Shown here one piece after another: positions 53,487-61,069 of a stretch of DNA of 64,000 nt. This stretch comes from Salinimicrobium sediminilitoris (lineage in GTDB: Bacteria; Bacteroidota; Bacteroidia; Flavobacteriales; Flavobacteriaceae), in assembly GCF_020866905.1 (NCBI RefSeq), contig NZ_JAIVCC010000005.1, positions 856,088 to 920,087 of the forward strand. The letters run 5' to 3'. Numbering within the stretch: position 1 is the first letter of the stretch; each line of letters opens with the position of its first letter. The notes beneath the pieces were generated by a model. That model was not told the origin of the DNA. It worked only from the letters and a program-made list of their open reading frames with translations, and searched no databases. The translations under genes were made by a program, and so were the position numbers.

Positions 53487-54525
53487 CGTAGGAAGTATCC
53501 TTGTAAATCAAATTTTGCAGGCCCGGGAATCACTTCAGCAGAAAGAAGACCTTGAGATCAACCTGCCCGTCATCGCTAATTCTACAACAGCTTTTTTTCA
53601 AAAGGAGAATCAGCAGCCTTCGTGGGAAGCCGATCTAAAGAATTTCGGTTTTCCTTATAAGCTGGAGGATATTCTGGATTATGTGCAAAAACAGCAGTAC
53701 GAGAATCTTATTGCCGTAGATGCTACGGCCAGTGAGGAATTTGTGGATAATTATCTTGATCTTATTCGTGGCGGTTTTCACATCGTTGCCGCCAATAAGG
53801 TAGCCAATACCCTTTCGTCTCAATTCTATACTCAATTACGGGAAACGTTGCAGGAGCACAACAAGCATTTTCTCTATGAGACAAACGTGGGTGCCGGATT
53901 GCCAGTTATTGAGACCCTGCGGAATTTTTATCGTGCCAATGAGCGGGTGACAAAGGTGAGGGGAGTATTTTCAGGTTCTCTTAGCTATATCTTCAATACC
54001 TATTGCGAGGTGGAAAAGGCATTTTCGGAAGTTCTTACCGAAGCGGCCGACAAAGGTTTCACAGAACCCGATCCACGGGTAGACCTTTCTGGAAAAGATG
54101 TTGCCCGTAAGCTGTTGATCCTTGGCAGGGAACTGGGGTTACAAAAAGAGTTTGAGGAGATAAGCATTCAGGACCTGGTGCCGGTTCATCTCAACGGGCA
54201 ATCTACCCTCAAGAATTTTCAAAAGAAAAAGAAGGATCTGGACCCGATTTTTCTGAAACTAAAAAAGGATCTTAGGCATGATGAGGTACTACGGCATGTT
54301 GGCGAGCTGGATCTTCAAACCGGAATTCTGGATGTGAAACTGGTGACCGAAAACCGAACTTCTGCCCTTGGCAGCCTTAAAAATGCCGATTCTTCCTTTG
54401 AAATATTTACAGAATCTTATGGCGAGCAGCCTTTGGTCATTAAAGGCGCGGGTGCAGGAGCCGCAGTGACGGCACGTGGAGTTCTTACAGATTTAATTAA
54501 ATTAGCCGAAAAATTACCCTCATGA
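53449..54525 (+). CDS. hom: Homoserine dehydrogenase (stand-alone)
   Basis: 358 aa. N-terminal NAD(P) site NIVLFGTGNVGSILVNQIL at residues 4-22; the catalytic part has AANKVANTLSSQFYTQL near 114, YETNVGAGLPVIETLRNFY near 143, VFSGSLSYIFNTYCEVEKAF near 170 and GKDVARKLLILGRELGL near 220. It resembles the dehydrogenase half of ThrA/MetL without the aspartokinase and ACT parts. It reduces aspartate semialdehyde to homoserine, the precursor for metX. The ATG lies inside metX and its stop overlaps the osmC start by 4 bp (ATGA). Confidence 0.93.
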   Translation: MKKINIVLFGTGNVGSILVNQILQARESLQQKEDLEINLPVIANSTTAFFQKENQQPSWEADLKNFGFPYKLEDILDYVQKQQYENLIAVDATASEEFVDNYLDLIRGGFHIVAANKVANTLSSQFYTQLRETLQEHNKHFLYETNVGAGLPVIETLRNFYRANERVTKVRGVFSGSLSYIFNTYCEVEKAFSEVLTEAADKGFTEPDPRVDLSGKDVARKLLILGRELGLQKEFEEISIQDLVPVHLNGQSTLKNFQKKKKDLDPIFLKLKKDLRHDEVLRHVGELDLQTGILDVKLVTENRTSALGSLKNADSSFEIFTESYGEQPLVIKGAGAGAAVTARGVLTDLIKLAEKLPS

Positions 54526-54947
54526 AGATCCATCTAAAAAGGCTCAACGACAACTACCATTTTGAAACAGTTAATGAACGCGGCAATGTAATTCATCTCG
54601 ATAACAAGAGTGAACCGAATCCGCAGGGAGCAAGCCCCATGGAGTTGCTACTCATGGGAATTGCCGGCTGCAGCGGAATTGATATTGTAATGATCCTGAA
54701 AAAACAACAACTGGAGATGACTAATCTGGAGATGGATGTTGAAGGTTTTAGAGTTGACGGTGCTGTTCCCAATGTTTTCACCAGAATTCACCTAAAGATC
54801 TCAATTGATGGGGAAATTCCTGAAAATAAAGCAAAAAGAGCAGTAGATCTTTCCCTGGAAAAGTACTGTTCAGTTGCAAAAATGCTGGAAAAGACAGCCG
54901 AAATTACTTCGGAAGTTATATTGAACGGTTCTCCGGTGAGTAAGTAA
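54522..54947 (+). CDS. OsmC/Ohr-family protein
   Basis: 141 aa. SPMELLLMGIAGCSGIDIVM near residue 39 gives the first redox Cys, and LEKYCSVAKMLEKTAEI near 116 the second, the two-Cys pattern of OsmC-like peroxide reductases. Overlaps hom by 4 bp. In this phylum it often closes the methionine operon, but its sulfur-related role is not established. Confidence 0.9.
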   Translation: MKIHLKRLNDNYHFETVNERGNVIHLDNKSEPNPQGASPMELLLMGIAGCSGIDIVMILKKQQLEMTNLEMDVEGFRVDGAVPNVFTRIHLKISIDGEIPENKAKRAVDLSLEKYCSVAKMLEKTAEITSEVILNGSPVSK

Positions 54948-54964
54948 TTCCGGCACCTGACCCC

Positions 54965-56053
54965 ATGAAAAAATTGCTGTTTCTTGTTATGCTGATCTCT
55001 GCGACTGTTTTTTCGCAGGAGAAGCATTACTCGTTGGAGGCAAATTATTTCTACGGAAGCATTTGGGAGCACAACCCGAATATCTCTCACCTTATTACCG
55101 AACATCCCTATGGGCTCCTGCTGCATTTCAACCGGAAGACTTACGGGGATGAGCCCTGGGAGAGGCGGTACAATTATCCCAACGTGGGATTTTCGCTCTC
55201 CTATCAGGATCTTAAAAATGAGCATTTAGGCGAAAATTTTGGCGCTTATGCACATCTGGGTTTTTACCTTTTAAATAGGCACCTTTTGCTAAAAGTAGGG
55301 CAGGGCCTGGCAGTGACCACGAATCCGTATCATCCCGATGACAATTACCGCAACAACGCCTACGGCTCCCGCCTGCTCAGTTCCACCATTTTCACCGGAA
55401 ATCTTCAATTCGAAAATCTTCTAGGCGGCCTTGGATTCCAGACAGGCCTTGCATTGATCCATTACTCCAATGCCGATTTCAAATCTCCAAACAGCTCCAC
55501 CAACACCCTGGCCTGGAGCGCCGGATTGAATTACGATTTTGACCACGGCTCTCAAAGAGAATTTATTCCCAAGGATCCAAAAATGCCATTTTCGGCACCC
55601 TTTAGGTACAACTTTGTTTTGAGAAGCGGAGTGAATACGACCGGGGTAATAGGATCGGAATCTTATCCTTTCCTAACACTTTCAGCTTATGCCGATAAGG
55701 CTTTGAACCATAAGAGTACGTTACAGGCGGGAGCAGAACTTTTCCTGTCACGGGCAATGGAAGAATATATTTATTTTCATTCGGTCGCTTTTCCGCTTGA
55801 CGGTTCGGCGGGAGATGAAGACGCGAAGCGGGTTGGGATCTTTGCGGGACACCAATTGACCTTCAGGAAGCTTAGTCTCATTACGCATTTAGGATACTAT
55901 GTTTACTATCCGTACGATAAATATGTGGACAGGATCTACAATCGCGTTGGTTTGCAAAGAGAGATATGGAATGACCTTTTTGGATCTGTAACCGTCCGCT
56001 CGCATGGCGCAAATGCCGAAGCAGTTGAATTTTCAATAGGATACCGGTTATGA
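54965..56053 (+). CDS. PagL-like acyloxyacyl hydrolase (lipid A deacylase)
   Basis: 362 aa. Signal peptide ending ATVFSQ near residue 18. A barrel-like protein with the PagL-type site ALIHYSNADFKSPNSS near 158, in which the His and Ser of the catalytic set are seen. It would remove an acyl chain from lipid A in the outer membrane. An odd-palindrome repeat copy lies inside the frame at 55575-55602 and encodes PKMPFSAP. It follows osmC by 17 bp and overlaps the next gene by 4 bp, so it may be read with the met operon. Confidence 0.7.
   Translation: MKKLLFLVMLISATVFSQEKHYSLEANYFYGSIWEHNPNISHLITEHPYGLLLHFNRKTYGDEPWERRYNYPNVGFSLSYQDLKNEHLGENFGAYAHLGFYLLNRHLLLKVGQGLAVTTNPYHPDDNYRNNAYGSRLLSSTIFTGNLQFENLLGGLGFQTGLALIHYSNADFKSPNSSTNTLAWSAGLNYDFDHGSQREFIPKDPKMPFSAPFRYNFVLRSGVNTTGVIGSESYPFLTLSAYADKALNHKSTLQAGAELFLSRAMEEYIYFHSVAFPLDGSAGDEDAKRVGIFAGHQLTFRKLSLITHLGYYVYYPYDKYVDRIYNRVGLQREIWNDLFGSVTVRSHGANAEAVEFSIGYRL
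55575..55602. repeat. Odd-palindrome repeat inside a coding sequence, copy 9
   Basis: ATCCAAAAATG-C-CATTTTCGGCACCCTT. The length and frame keep the surrounding protein open. Confidence 0.65.
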
Positions 56054-56820
56054 ATGTGCTGCTGAAAAAATACCTGCCAATATTGCCTTTTTTGAGCCTG
56101 CTGCTTTTTCTGGGCTGTGATACAGAAGACGCACCCGATTGTTTCCAAACCGCCGGGAAGAAGATTACAAAAGAAATTCAGGTAGAAGCTTTTCACGAAC
56201 TCATTGTTTACGAGGATATCAACCTGTTTATTGAGCAGGGGACAGAACATAAGGTTGCCGTGGAAACAGGGGAGAACCTAATGAAGGAGATCTCTGCTGA
56301 AGTCGTTGACGACAGACTTATTCTGCGAAATTCCAACGGATGTAATTTATTGCGGGATTATGGTCTTACCAATATCTATGTTACCGTCCCTAATCTGGAG
56401 TGGCTGCAAAATTCAGGGAACCGCGTTATAAAAAGTGTGGGGGAATTACATTTTCCGGACATCTGGCTGCGTAGTCTTAACCAGGAACGCGCAAAAGGAG
56501 TGTATACGGTAGGGGATTTTGATCTGCATTTGGTCTCAGATCATGTGCGGGTGACAGGGGATGATTTCTCTAATTTCTTTCTCCGTGGGGAAACAGATCA
56601 TCTTGATCTTTACATTGCAAATGGCGACGGCAGGGTGGAAGCGCAGGAAATGATCGCAGAGACAGTGGAGATACAGCACCGCGGGACGAATAAGTTGCTC
56701 GTTAATCCGCAGCAGGTGTTGAATGGGGAAATAAGAAGTACGGGAGATGTGATCTCTGTCAACCGGCCACCCATAGTTCAGGTGGAGACGTTTTATACCG
56801 GCAAGTTGATCTTTGAGTAA
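56050..56820 (+). CDS. Lipoprotein with GIN/DUF2807 adhesin-like domain
   Basis: 256 aa. Lipobox LLFLGCDTEDAPDC near residue 24. From residue 45 the right-handed beta-helix-like DUF2807 pattern is clear: VEAFHELIVYEDINLFIEQG, HKVAVETGENLMKEISAEVV, IYVTVPNLEWLQNSGN, and VRVTGDDFSNFFLRGETDHL. The family is named for putative adhesins. It overlaps the PagL-like gene by 4 bp, so the two are co-translated. Confidence 0.8.
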   Translation: MNVLLKKYLPILPFLSLLLFLGCDTEDAPDCFQTAGKKITKEIQVEAFHELIVYEDINLFIEQGTEHKVAVETGENLMKEISAEVVDDRLILRNSNGCNLLRDYGLTNIYVTVPNLEWLQNSGNRVIKSVGELHFPDIWLRSLNQERAKGVYTVGDFDLHLVSDHVRVTGDDFSNFFLRGETDHLDLYIANGDGRVEAQEMIAETVEIQHRGTNKLLVNPQQVLNGEIRSTGDVISVNRPPIVQVETFYTGKLIFE

Positions 56821-56948
56821 ACCCTGACAGCGGTTAAATTCCAACCAAACCTGCAAGATCTTTTTTCTTTTAGCCACGGATGCACGGATAATTTTCTGAT
56901 TCTGCCGGAGATTCAATTCTGTTAGCGGTTTTGGATATCCGAATTAAT

Positions 56949-57026
56949 CTGCAAGGTCTTTTTTGGACCTTGTAGGTTTCTACCTGAAAAATAAGACCTA
57001 CAAGGTTTTAAAAACCTTGCAGGTCT
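56949..57026. repeat. Adjacent palindromes of the CAAGGTC type
   Basis: CTGCAAGGTC-TTTTTTG-GACCTTGTAG at 56949-56976, then AGACCTACAAGGTTTT-A-AAAACCTTGCAGGTCT at 56994-57026 (16-bp arms with one mismatch). A weaker relative, CCTGCAAGATC, lies at about 56850. They lie between two converging genes and could also end transcription from either side. Confidence 0.8.
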
Positions 57027-57042
57027 GGTGGAGGTGGGTTGA

Positions 57043-57942
57043 TTATTTCTTCAGCGTCAATTCCGAAAATAAATTCTCAAGGTTCTTATTTTTCCGGTTT
57101 AATTGTAGGGTTTTTAATCCGTTGTCGTGGGCGAAGTCGAACACTGTGGGGCGCATATCTTTTTCAGTGTCAAAGGTGAGCTCATAGACAAATCCAACGA
57201 TATTATTAATATTTAAAAGGTAAGGCAGGCGCTGCAGGGCAACTTCTTCAATGCGGTAGTCAAATTCTACCTCAATGATCTGCACCTGTTCGTCGCGTAA
57301 TTCCGCAAGACTTTTATCGGCTACGATCTTTCCTTTGTTGATAATTATCACCCGCTCGCATAAGGCTTCCACTTCGCGCATGATGTGGGTGGAGAGAAAA
57401 ATGGTTTTTTCCCTGCCGGTTTGTTTGATCAATTCCCGAATTTCGACCAATTGGTTAGGATCCAATCCGGTGGTAGGTTCATCCAGGATCAAAACTTCGG
57501 GATCGTGTAAGAGGGCATTTGCAAGGCCTACCCGCTGCCGAAAACCTTTGGAAAGTTGTTCGATCTTTTTATTGGCTTCGGGCAATAATCCGGTCTGAAT
57601 AATTACCTCTTCAATTCGGCTTTTTGGCACCTTGTAAATGAGCGCATTGAACTCGAGGTATTCCCGCACGTACATTTCGGTATAAAGGGAATTATGTTCT
57701 GGTAAATATCCGGTGCTTCTTTGTGCCTCCAACATCTCTTCTGCAAGGGGATGACCGTTAACAGTAGCTTCCCCCGAAGATGGCTGCAAATAACCGGTAA
57801 GGATCTTCATTAAAGTTGATTTTCCCGCGCCGTTGGGACCGAGAAAGCCTACAATTTCCCCTTTTTGAATAGAAAAGGAAACTTCGTCAAGGGCCTTTTG
57901 CTCCCCGTAATATTTTGAGATCTTATTTACCTGTATGGACAT
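57043..57942 (-). CDS. gldA: Gliding-motility ABC transporter ATPase GldA
   Basis: 299 aa. Walker A GFLGPNGAGKSTLMKILTGY near residue 33, signature LSKGFRQRVGLANALLHDPE near 132, Walker B EVLILDEPTTGLDPNQ near 152, switch His in FLSTHIMREVEAL near 184. The overall sequence, including the opening MSIQVNKISKYYGEQKALDE, fits GldA, which with GldF and GldG forms an ABC exporter linked to gliding or surface secretion. gldF/G are not in the window. Divergent from the aromatic operon. Confidence 0.92.
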   Translation of the reverse strand: MSIQVNKISKYYGEQKALDEVSFSIQKGEIVGFLGPNGAGKSTLMKILTGYLQPSSGEATVNGHPLAEEMLEAQRSTGYLPEHNSLYTEMYVREYLEFNALIYKVPKSRIEEVIIQTGLLPEANKKIEQLSKGFRQRVGLANALLHDPEVLILDEPTTGLDPNQLVEIRELIKQTGREKTIFLSTHIMREVEALCERVIIINKGKIVADKSLAELRDEQVQIIEVEFDYRIEEVALQRLPYLLNINNIVGFVYELTFDTEKDMRPTVFDFAHDNGLKTLQLNRKNKNLENLFSELTLKK

Positions 57943-58099
57943 AGCAGCTTTTTTTCAAAAGTAAATCAACTTTTTCAAAAGAAGGAAATTTTAGAAGGAG
58001 AAGTCCGGAGCAAGGGAATTCTACTAAATCGTTCTCGTGAATTATTACAAAAAAAATATCGTTTTCTGAAAATATGTACTACATTAGCTTTTCACAAAG

Positions 58100-58183
58100 A
58101 TGAGAATGAGCAATTTATTTATCTGGAACGCCTGGTATTATTTTTATTTCTATAACAGAGATAGGATCGGGAGTGCCATATAA
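58100..58183 (+). CDS. Aromatic leader peptide (Trp/Tyr/Phe-rich)
   Basis: 27 codons, opening MRMSNLFIWNAWYYFYFYN and ending RDRIGSAI. Codons 9-18 hold two Trp, four Tyr and two Phe, with another Phe at codon 7. Codons 23-25 contain ATCGGGA (58166-58172), complementary to TCCCGAT in the 5' arm of the terminator at 58205. Stalling at the aromatic codons would leave this segment free to block the terminator. A second ATG at 58106 could also be used. The genes behind make Phe and Tyr. Confidence 0.88.
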   Translation: MRMSNLFIWNAWYYFYFYNRDRIGSAI

Positions 58184-58204
58184 TTAAACTAATAGTTATA
58201 ACTG

Positions 58205-58236
58205 AAATCCCGATGTAAGCATCGGGATTTTTTTTT
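58205..58236 (+). terminator. Attenuator terminator of the aromatic operon
   Basis: AAATCCCGATG-TAAG-CATCGGGATTT with six more Ts, an 11-bp stem 21 nt after the leader stop codon and only 8 bp before the pheA start. No other transcript end is needed here because gldA is divergent, so the hairpin is best read as an attenuator. Confidence 0.9.
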
Positions 58237-58244
58237 GCCATAAA

Positions 58245-59072
58245 ATGGAAGAAAAAATAGCAATACAGGGAATAAAAGGTTCGTTTCACCACCAGGTTGC
58301 CGGGGAATACTTCAGGCAGGATGTGCAGGTAGATGAATGCCGCTCCTTTCGGGAAGTGGTGGATAGTTTGTTGACCAACCGGTCTGTTAGTGCGGTAATG
58401 GCCATAGAGAATTCCACGGCCGGTACTATACTTCCTAATTATGCTTTGATCGACGAAAACAATCTTCAGATAAAAGGGGAGCATTACATACCCATTTTTA
58501 TGAATCTTATGGCGCTTCCGGGGCAAAAGATCGGAGATATTAAAAAAGTCTGTTCTCACCCAATGGCATTATTACAGTGCCAGGATTTTTTCAAAGATCA
58601 TCCGCACATTGAACTTATAGAAGATACGGATACTGCAGATGTGGCTAAAAGAATAAGCGAGCAAAGACTTAAAGGGGTTGCGGCTCTCGCCAGCAAGTCT
58701 GCAGCCCAAATCTATGATCTGGAGATCCTGAATGAAGGAATACAGACTATGAAGAGCAATTCCACTCGCTTCCTGGTGCTTTCCTCCAAAAATGCGGCCC
58801 CTGTAGTCACCGGATCTAATAAGGCTTCTCTCAAGATCATTCTTGAAAACAAAAAAGGAAGCCTGGTAAGTGTACTAAATATTTTACGGGATTTTGATCT
58901 TGATATGACCAAGATTCAAAGTGTTCCGGTAGTTGATATCCCCTGGAAGTATGCATTTTTTATAGATGTGCTGTTTCAGAATGAAGAGGAATTTCAAAAG
59001 GTATTGGGAATACTTTCAGGATTAACTGAAGAATTAAAAGTATTGGGGATTTATAAAAACGGGTTATTATGA
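58245..59072 (+). CDS. pheA: Prephenate dehydratase
   Basis: 275 aa, without a chorismate mutase domain. The catalytic domain (residues 5-185) opens IAIQGIKGSFHHQVAGEYF and has AIENSTAGTI near 65, SHPMALLQCQDFF near 105, and NSTRFLVLSS near 165 with the essential Thr of the TRF motif. ACT domain at about 190-275 (LKIILENKKGSLVSVLNILR); the ESRP motif that binds Phe in many homologues is here KIQSVPV, which may alter feedback. It makes phenylpyruvate. Overlaps the next gene by 4 bp. Confidence 0.93.
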   Translation: MEEKIAIQGIKGSFHHQVAGEYFRQDVQVDECRSFREVVDSLLTNRSVSAVMAIENSTAGTILPNYALIDENNLQIKGEHYIPIFMNLMALPGQKIGDIKKVCSHPMALLQCQDFFKDHPHIELIEDTDTADVAKRISEQRLKGVAALASKSAAQIYDLEILNEGIQTMKSNSTRFLVLSSKNAAPVVTGSNKASLKIILENKKGSLVSVLNILRDFDLDMTKIQSVPVVDIPWKYAFFIDVLFQNEEEFQKVLGILSGLTEELKVLGIYKNGLL

Positions 59073-60217
59073 TAGCACAAGCCAGTAGATTAAATCATGT
59101 TGAAGAATACTACTTCTCAACAAAATTGAAGGAAGTGAGGGCTTTACAAGATTCCGGGAAGCCTATTATTAACCTGGGCGTGGGAAGCCCAGACCTTGCG
59201 CCACCGCCACAGGTGATGACGGCTTTACAAAAGGCCTTGCTCAACCCAGATGCTCACCAGTATCAGCCGTATCGCGGAACTAATGACTTTCGGAAAGCTA
59301 TAGCAGAATTCTACCAGAATTTCTATAACGTAGACCTGAATTCAGAAACTGAGATCCTTCCCCTCATGGGCAGCAAGGAAGGAATAACGCATATTTCTAT
59401 GGCGTTTTTAAATGAAGGAGATGAGGTGCTTGTGCCAAATCCCGGCTACCCCACCTATGCTGCTGTTAGTCGTTTGGTGGGAGCCAGTACGGTGTTGTAC
59501 GATCTTAGTGAAGAAACCGGCTGGCTGCCCAATTTTGAGCAACTGGAAAAGAGGGATCTAAGCAGTGTGAAATTAATGTGGGTAAATTACCCTAACATGC
59601 CCACCGGTGCGGTGGCAAAAAAGGCAATTTTTGAACAGCTTATTGCCTTCGGAAAAAAGCATAGCATTCTTATAGTAAATGACAACCCATACAGTTTTAT
59701 CCTGAATGAGGAGCCGGAAAGTATCTTGAAGTATGCCGATGATACAGACGGCGTGCTGGAGCTGAATTCTTTAAGTAAAAGTTTTAATATGTCCGGCTGG
59801 CGAATTGGGATGCTTTGCGGAAGTGAAAAACACATCAATTCTGTCCTGAAAGTGAAGACCAACATGGACAGCGGAATGTTTTTCCCGCTACAGGCGGGTG
59901 CGGCAATGGCATTGAGACTTCCGCCAGACTGGTTTAGGGAGCAGAATAAGATCTACCTGCGCCGGAAAGAGGAAATAAGCATATTGGCAGATGCCCTTGA
60001 CTGTAGTTTTACCCAAGATCAAACCGGAATGTTCCTTTGGTGCAGGGTACCAAGAGGTATTACTTCGGAAGCTTTTGTAGATCATCTTTTAAAGCAGTAT
60101 CATATTTTTGTGGCCCCGGGATTTATTTTTGGGAGTCAGGGGGAAGGGTACATCCGGTTCTCTCTTTGTTCTTCCGAAGAAACTATTATTAAAGCCTGTA
60201 AAAGATTATCGGCATGA
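59069..60217 (+). CDS. Class I/II aminotransferase (aromatic or aspartate type)
   Basis: 382 aa. Fold-type I PLP enzyme: NLGVGSPDLAPPPQVMTAL near 32, NPGYPTYAAVSRLVGA near 125, MWVNYPNMPTGAV near 170, NDNPYSFIL near 203 and the PLP-Lys in LSKSFNMSGWRIGML near 236. Its place between pheA and tyrA, with 4-bp overlaps on both sides, suggests that it transaminates phenylpyruvate and hydroxyphenylpyruvate (or prephenate). Specificity is inferred from context only. Confidence 0.9.
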   Translation: MIAQASRLNHVEEYYFSTKLKEVRALQDSGKPIINLGVGSPDLAPPPQVMTALQKALLNPDAHQYQPYRGTNDFRKAIAEFYQNFYNVDLNSETEILPLMGSKEGITHISMAFLNEGDEVLVPNPGYPTYAAVSRLVGASTVLYDLSEETGWLPNFEQLEKRDLSSVKLMWVNYPNMPTGAVAKKAIFEQLIAFGKKHSILIVNDNPYSFILNEEPESILKYADDTDGVLELNSLSKSFNMSGWRIGMLCGSEKHINSVLKVKTNMDSGMFFPLQAGAAMALRLPPDWFREQNKIYLRRKEEISILADALDCSFTQDQTGMFLWCRVPRGITSEAFVDHLLKQYHIFVAPGFIFGSQGEGYIRFSLCSSEETIIKACKRLSA

Positions 60218-61062
60218 AGGTTCATATTATAGGTTTAGGTTTAATAGGCGGGTCTTTTACATTGGGATTGCGGAGAGAATTTCCGGAAGTGGAAATTTCC
60301 GGGAGTGATGCAAATGAAGCTCATCTCGATAAGGCGCAAAAACTCAGGCTCATTGACCGTCCTGCAGGGTTGGAAGCATTAGATCATGCAGACGTGGTGA
60401 TTATTGCCGTTCCTGTTGATGTGGCAAAGAAAGTGGCCGTTGAGGTCCTTGATAAAGTAAGGGCAAATACGCTTGTTTTTGATGCAGGTTCGACAAAATC
60501 GGGATTATGTGAAGCGATAGAGCAGCATCCTAACCGACGAAACTTCCTGGCGGCTCATCCTATTGCGGGTACAGAATTTTCGGGACCTTCAGCCGCTGTA
60601 GAAGACCTCTTCAGGAATAAAACCAATATTATTTGTGAAGTGGAAAAAACAGCTTTTAAACTTCAGGAAAGAGGGTTGGAAATATTTCAGAAGCTGGGAA
60701 TGCGCATTAGGTATATGGATCCCAAGTCCCACGACCGGCACATCGCTTATGTTTCTCATCTGTCGCATATCAGCTCTTTTATGTTGGGAAAAACCGTGCT
60801 TCAGAAAGAGCAGAACGAAAAAGACATTTTTGACCTGGCAGGAAGTGGATTTGCATCCACAGTGCGACTTGCGAAGAGTTCTCCCGCTATGTGGACCCCA
60901 ATTTTTCAGCAGAACAAAGGCAACATCCTGGAGACACTGGAAGAATATATTAGCAACCTTACCAAATTCAAAAATCTTATCGAAAATGATGATTTTCAGG
61001 AGGTTTTTCTGGAGATGGAACGAACAAATCATATTAAAACGATTTTAAACGGAATAAACTGA
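60214..61062 (+). CDS. tyrA: Prephenate dehydrogenase
   Basis: 282 aa. NAD-binding motif IIGLGLIGGSFTLGLRREF near residue 4; VVIIAVPVDVAKK near 63, AHPIAGTEFSGPSAAVEDLF near 113 with the catalytic His, and HDRHIAYVSHLSHISSFML near 172. It oxidises prephenate to 4-hydroxyphenylpyruvate. No ACT domain is visible, so feedback control may be weak or reside in transcription. Overlaps the aminotransferase gene by 4 bp. Confidence 0.93.
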   Translation: MKVHIIGLGLIGGSFTLGLRREFPEVEISGSDANEAHLDKAQKLRLIDRPAGLEALDHADVVIIAVPVDVAKKVAVEVLDKVRANTLVFDAGSTKSGLCEAIEQHPNRRNFLAAHPIAGTEFSGPSAAVEDLFRNKTNIICEVEKTAFKLQERGLEIFQKLGMRIRYMDPKSHDRHIAYVSHLSHISSFMLGKTVLQKEQNEKDIFDLAGSGFASTVRLAKSSPAMWTPIFQQNKGNILETLEEYISNLTKFKNLIENDDFQEVFLEMERTNHIKTILNGIN

Positions 61063-61069
61063 TCATAAA

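Noticed and set aside
58119-58559. 146-codon minus-strand ORF across the aromatic leader and the pheA start
   Set aside because: It covers a terminator and the start of a well-supported gene; it is a shadow.
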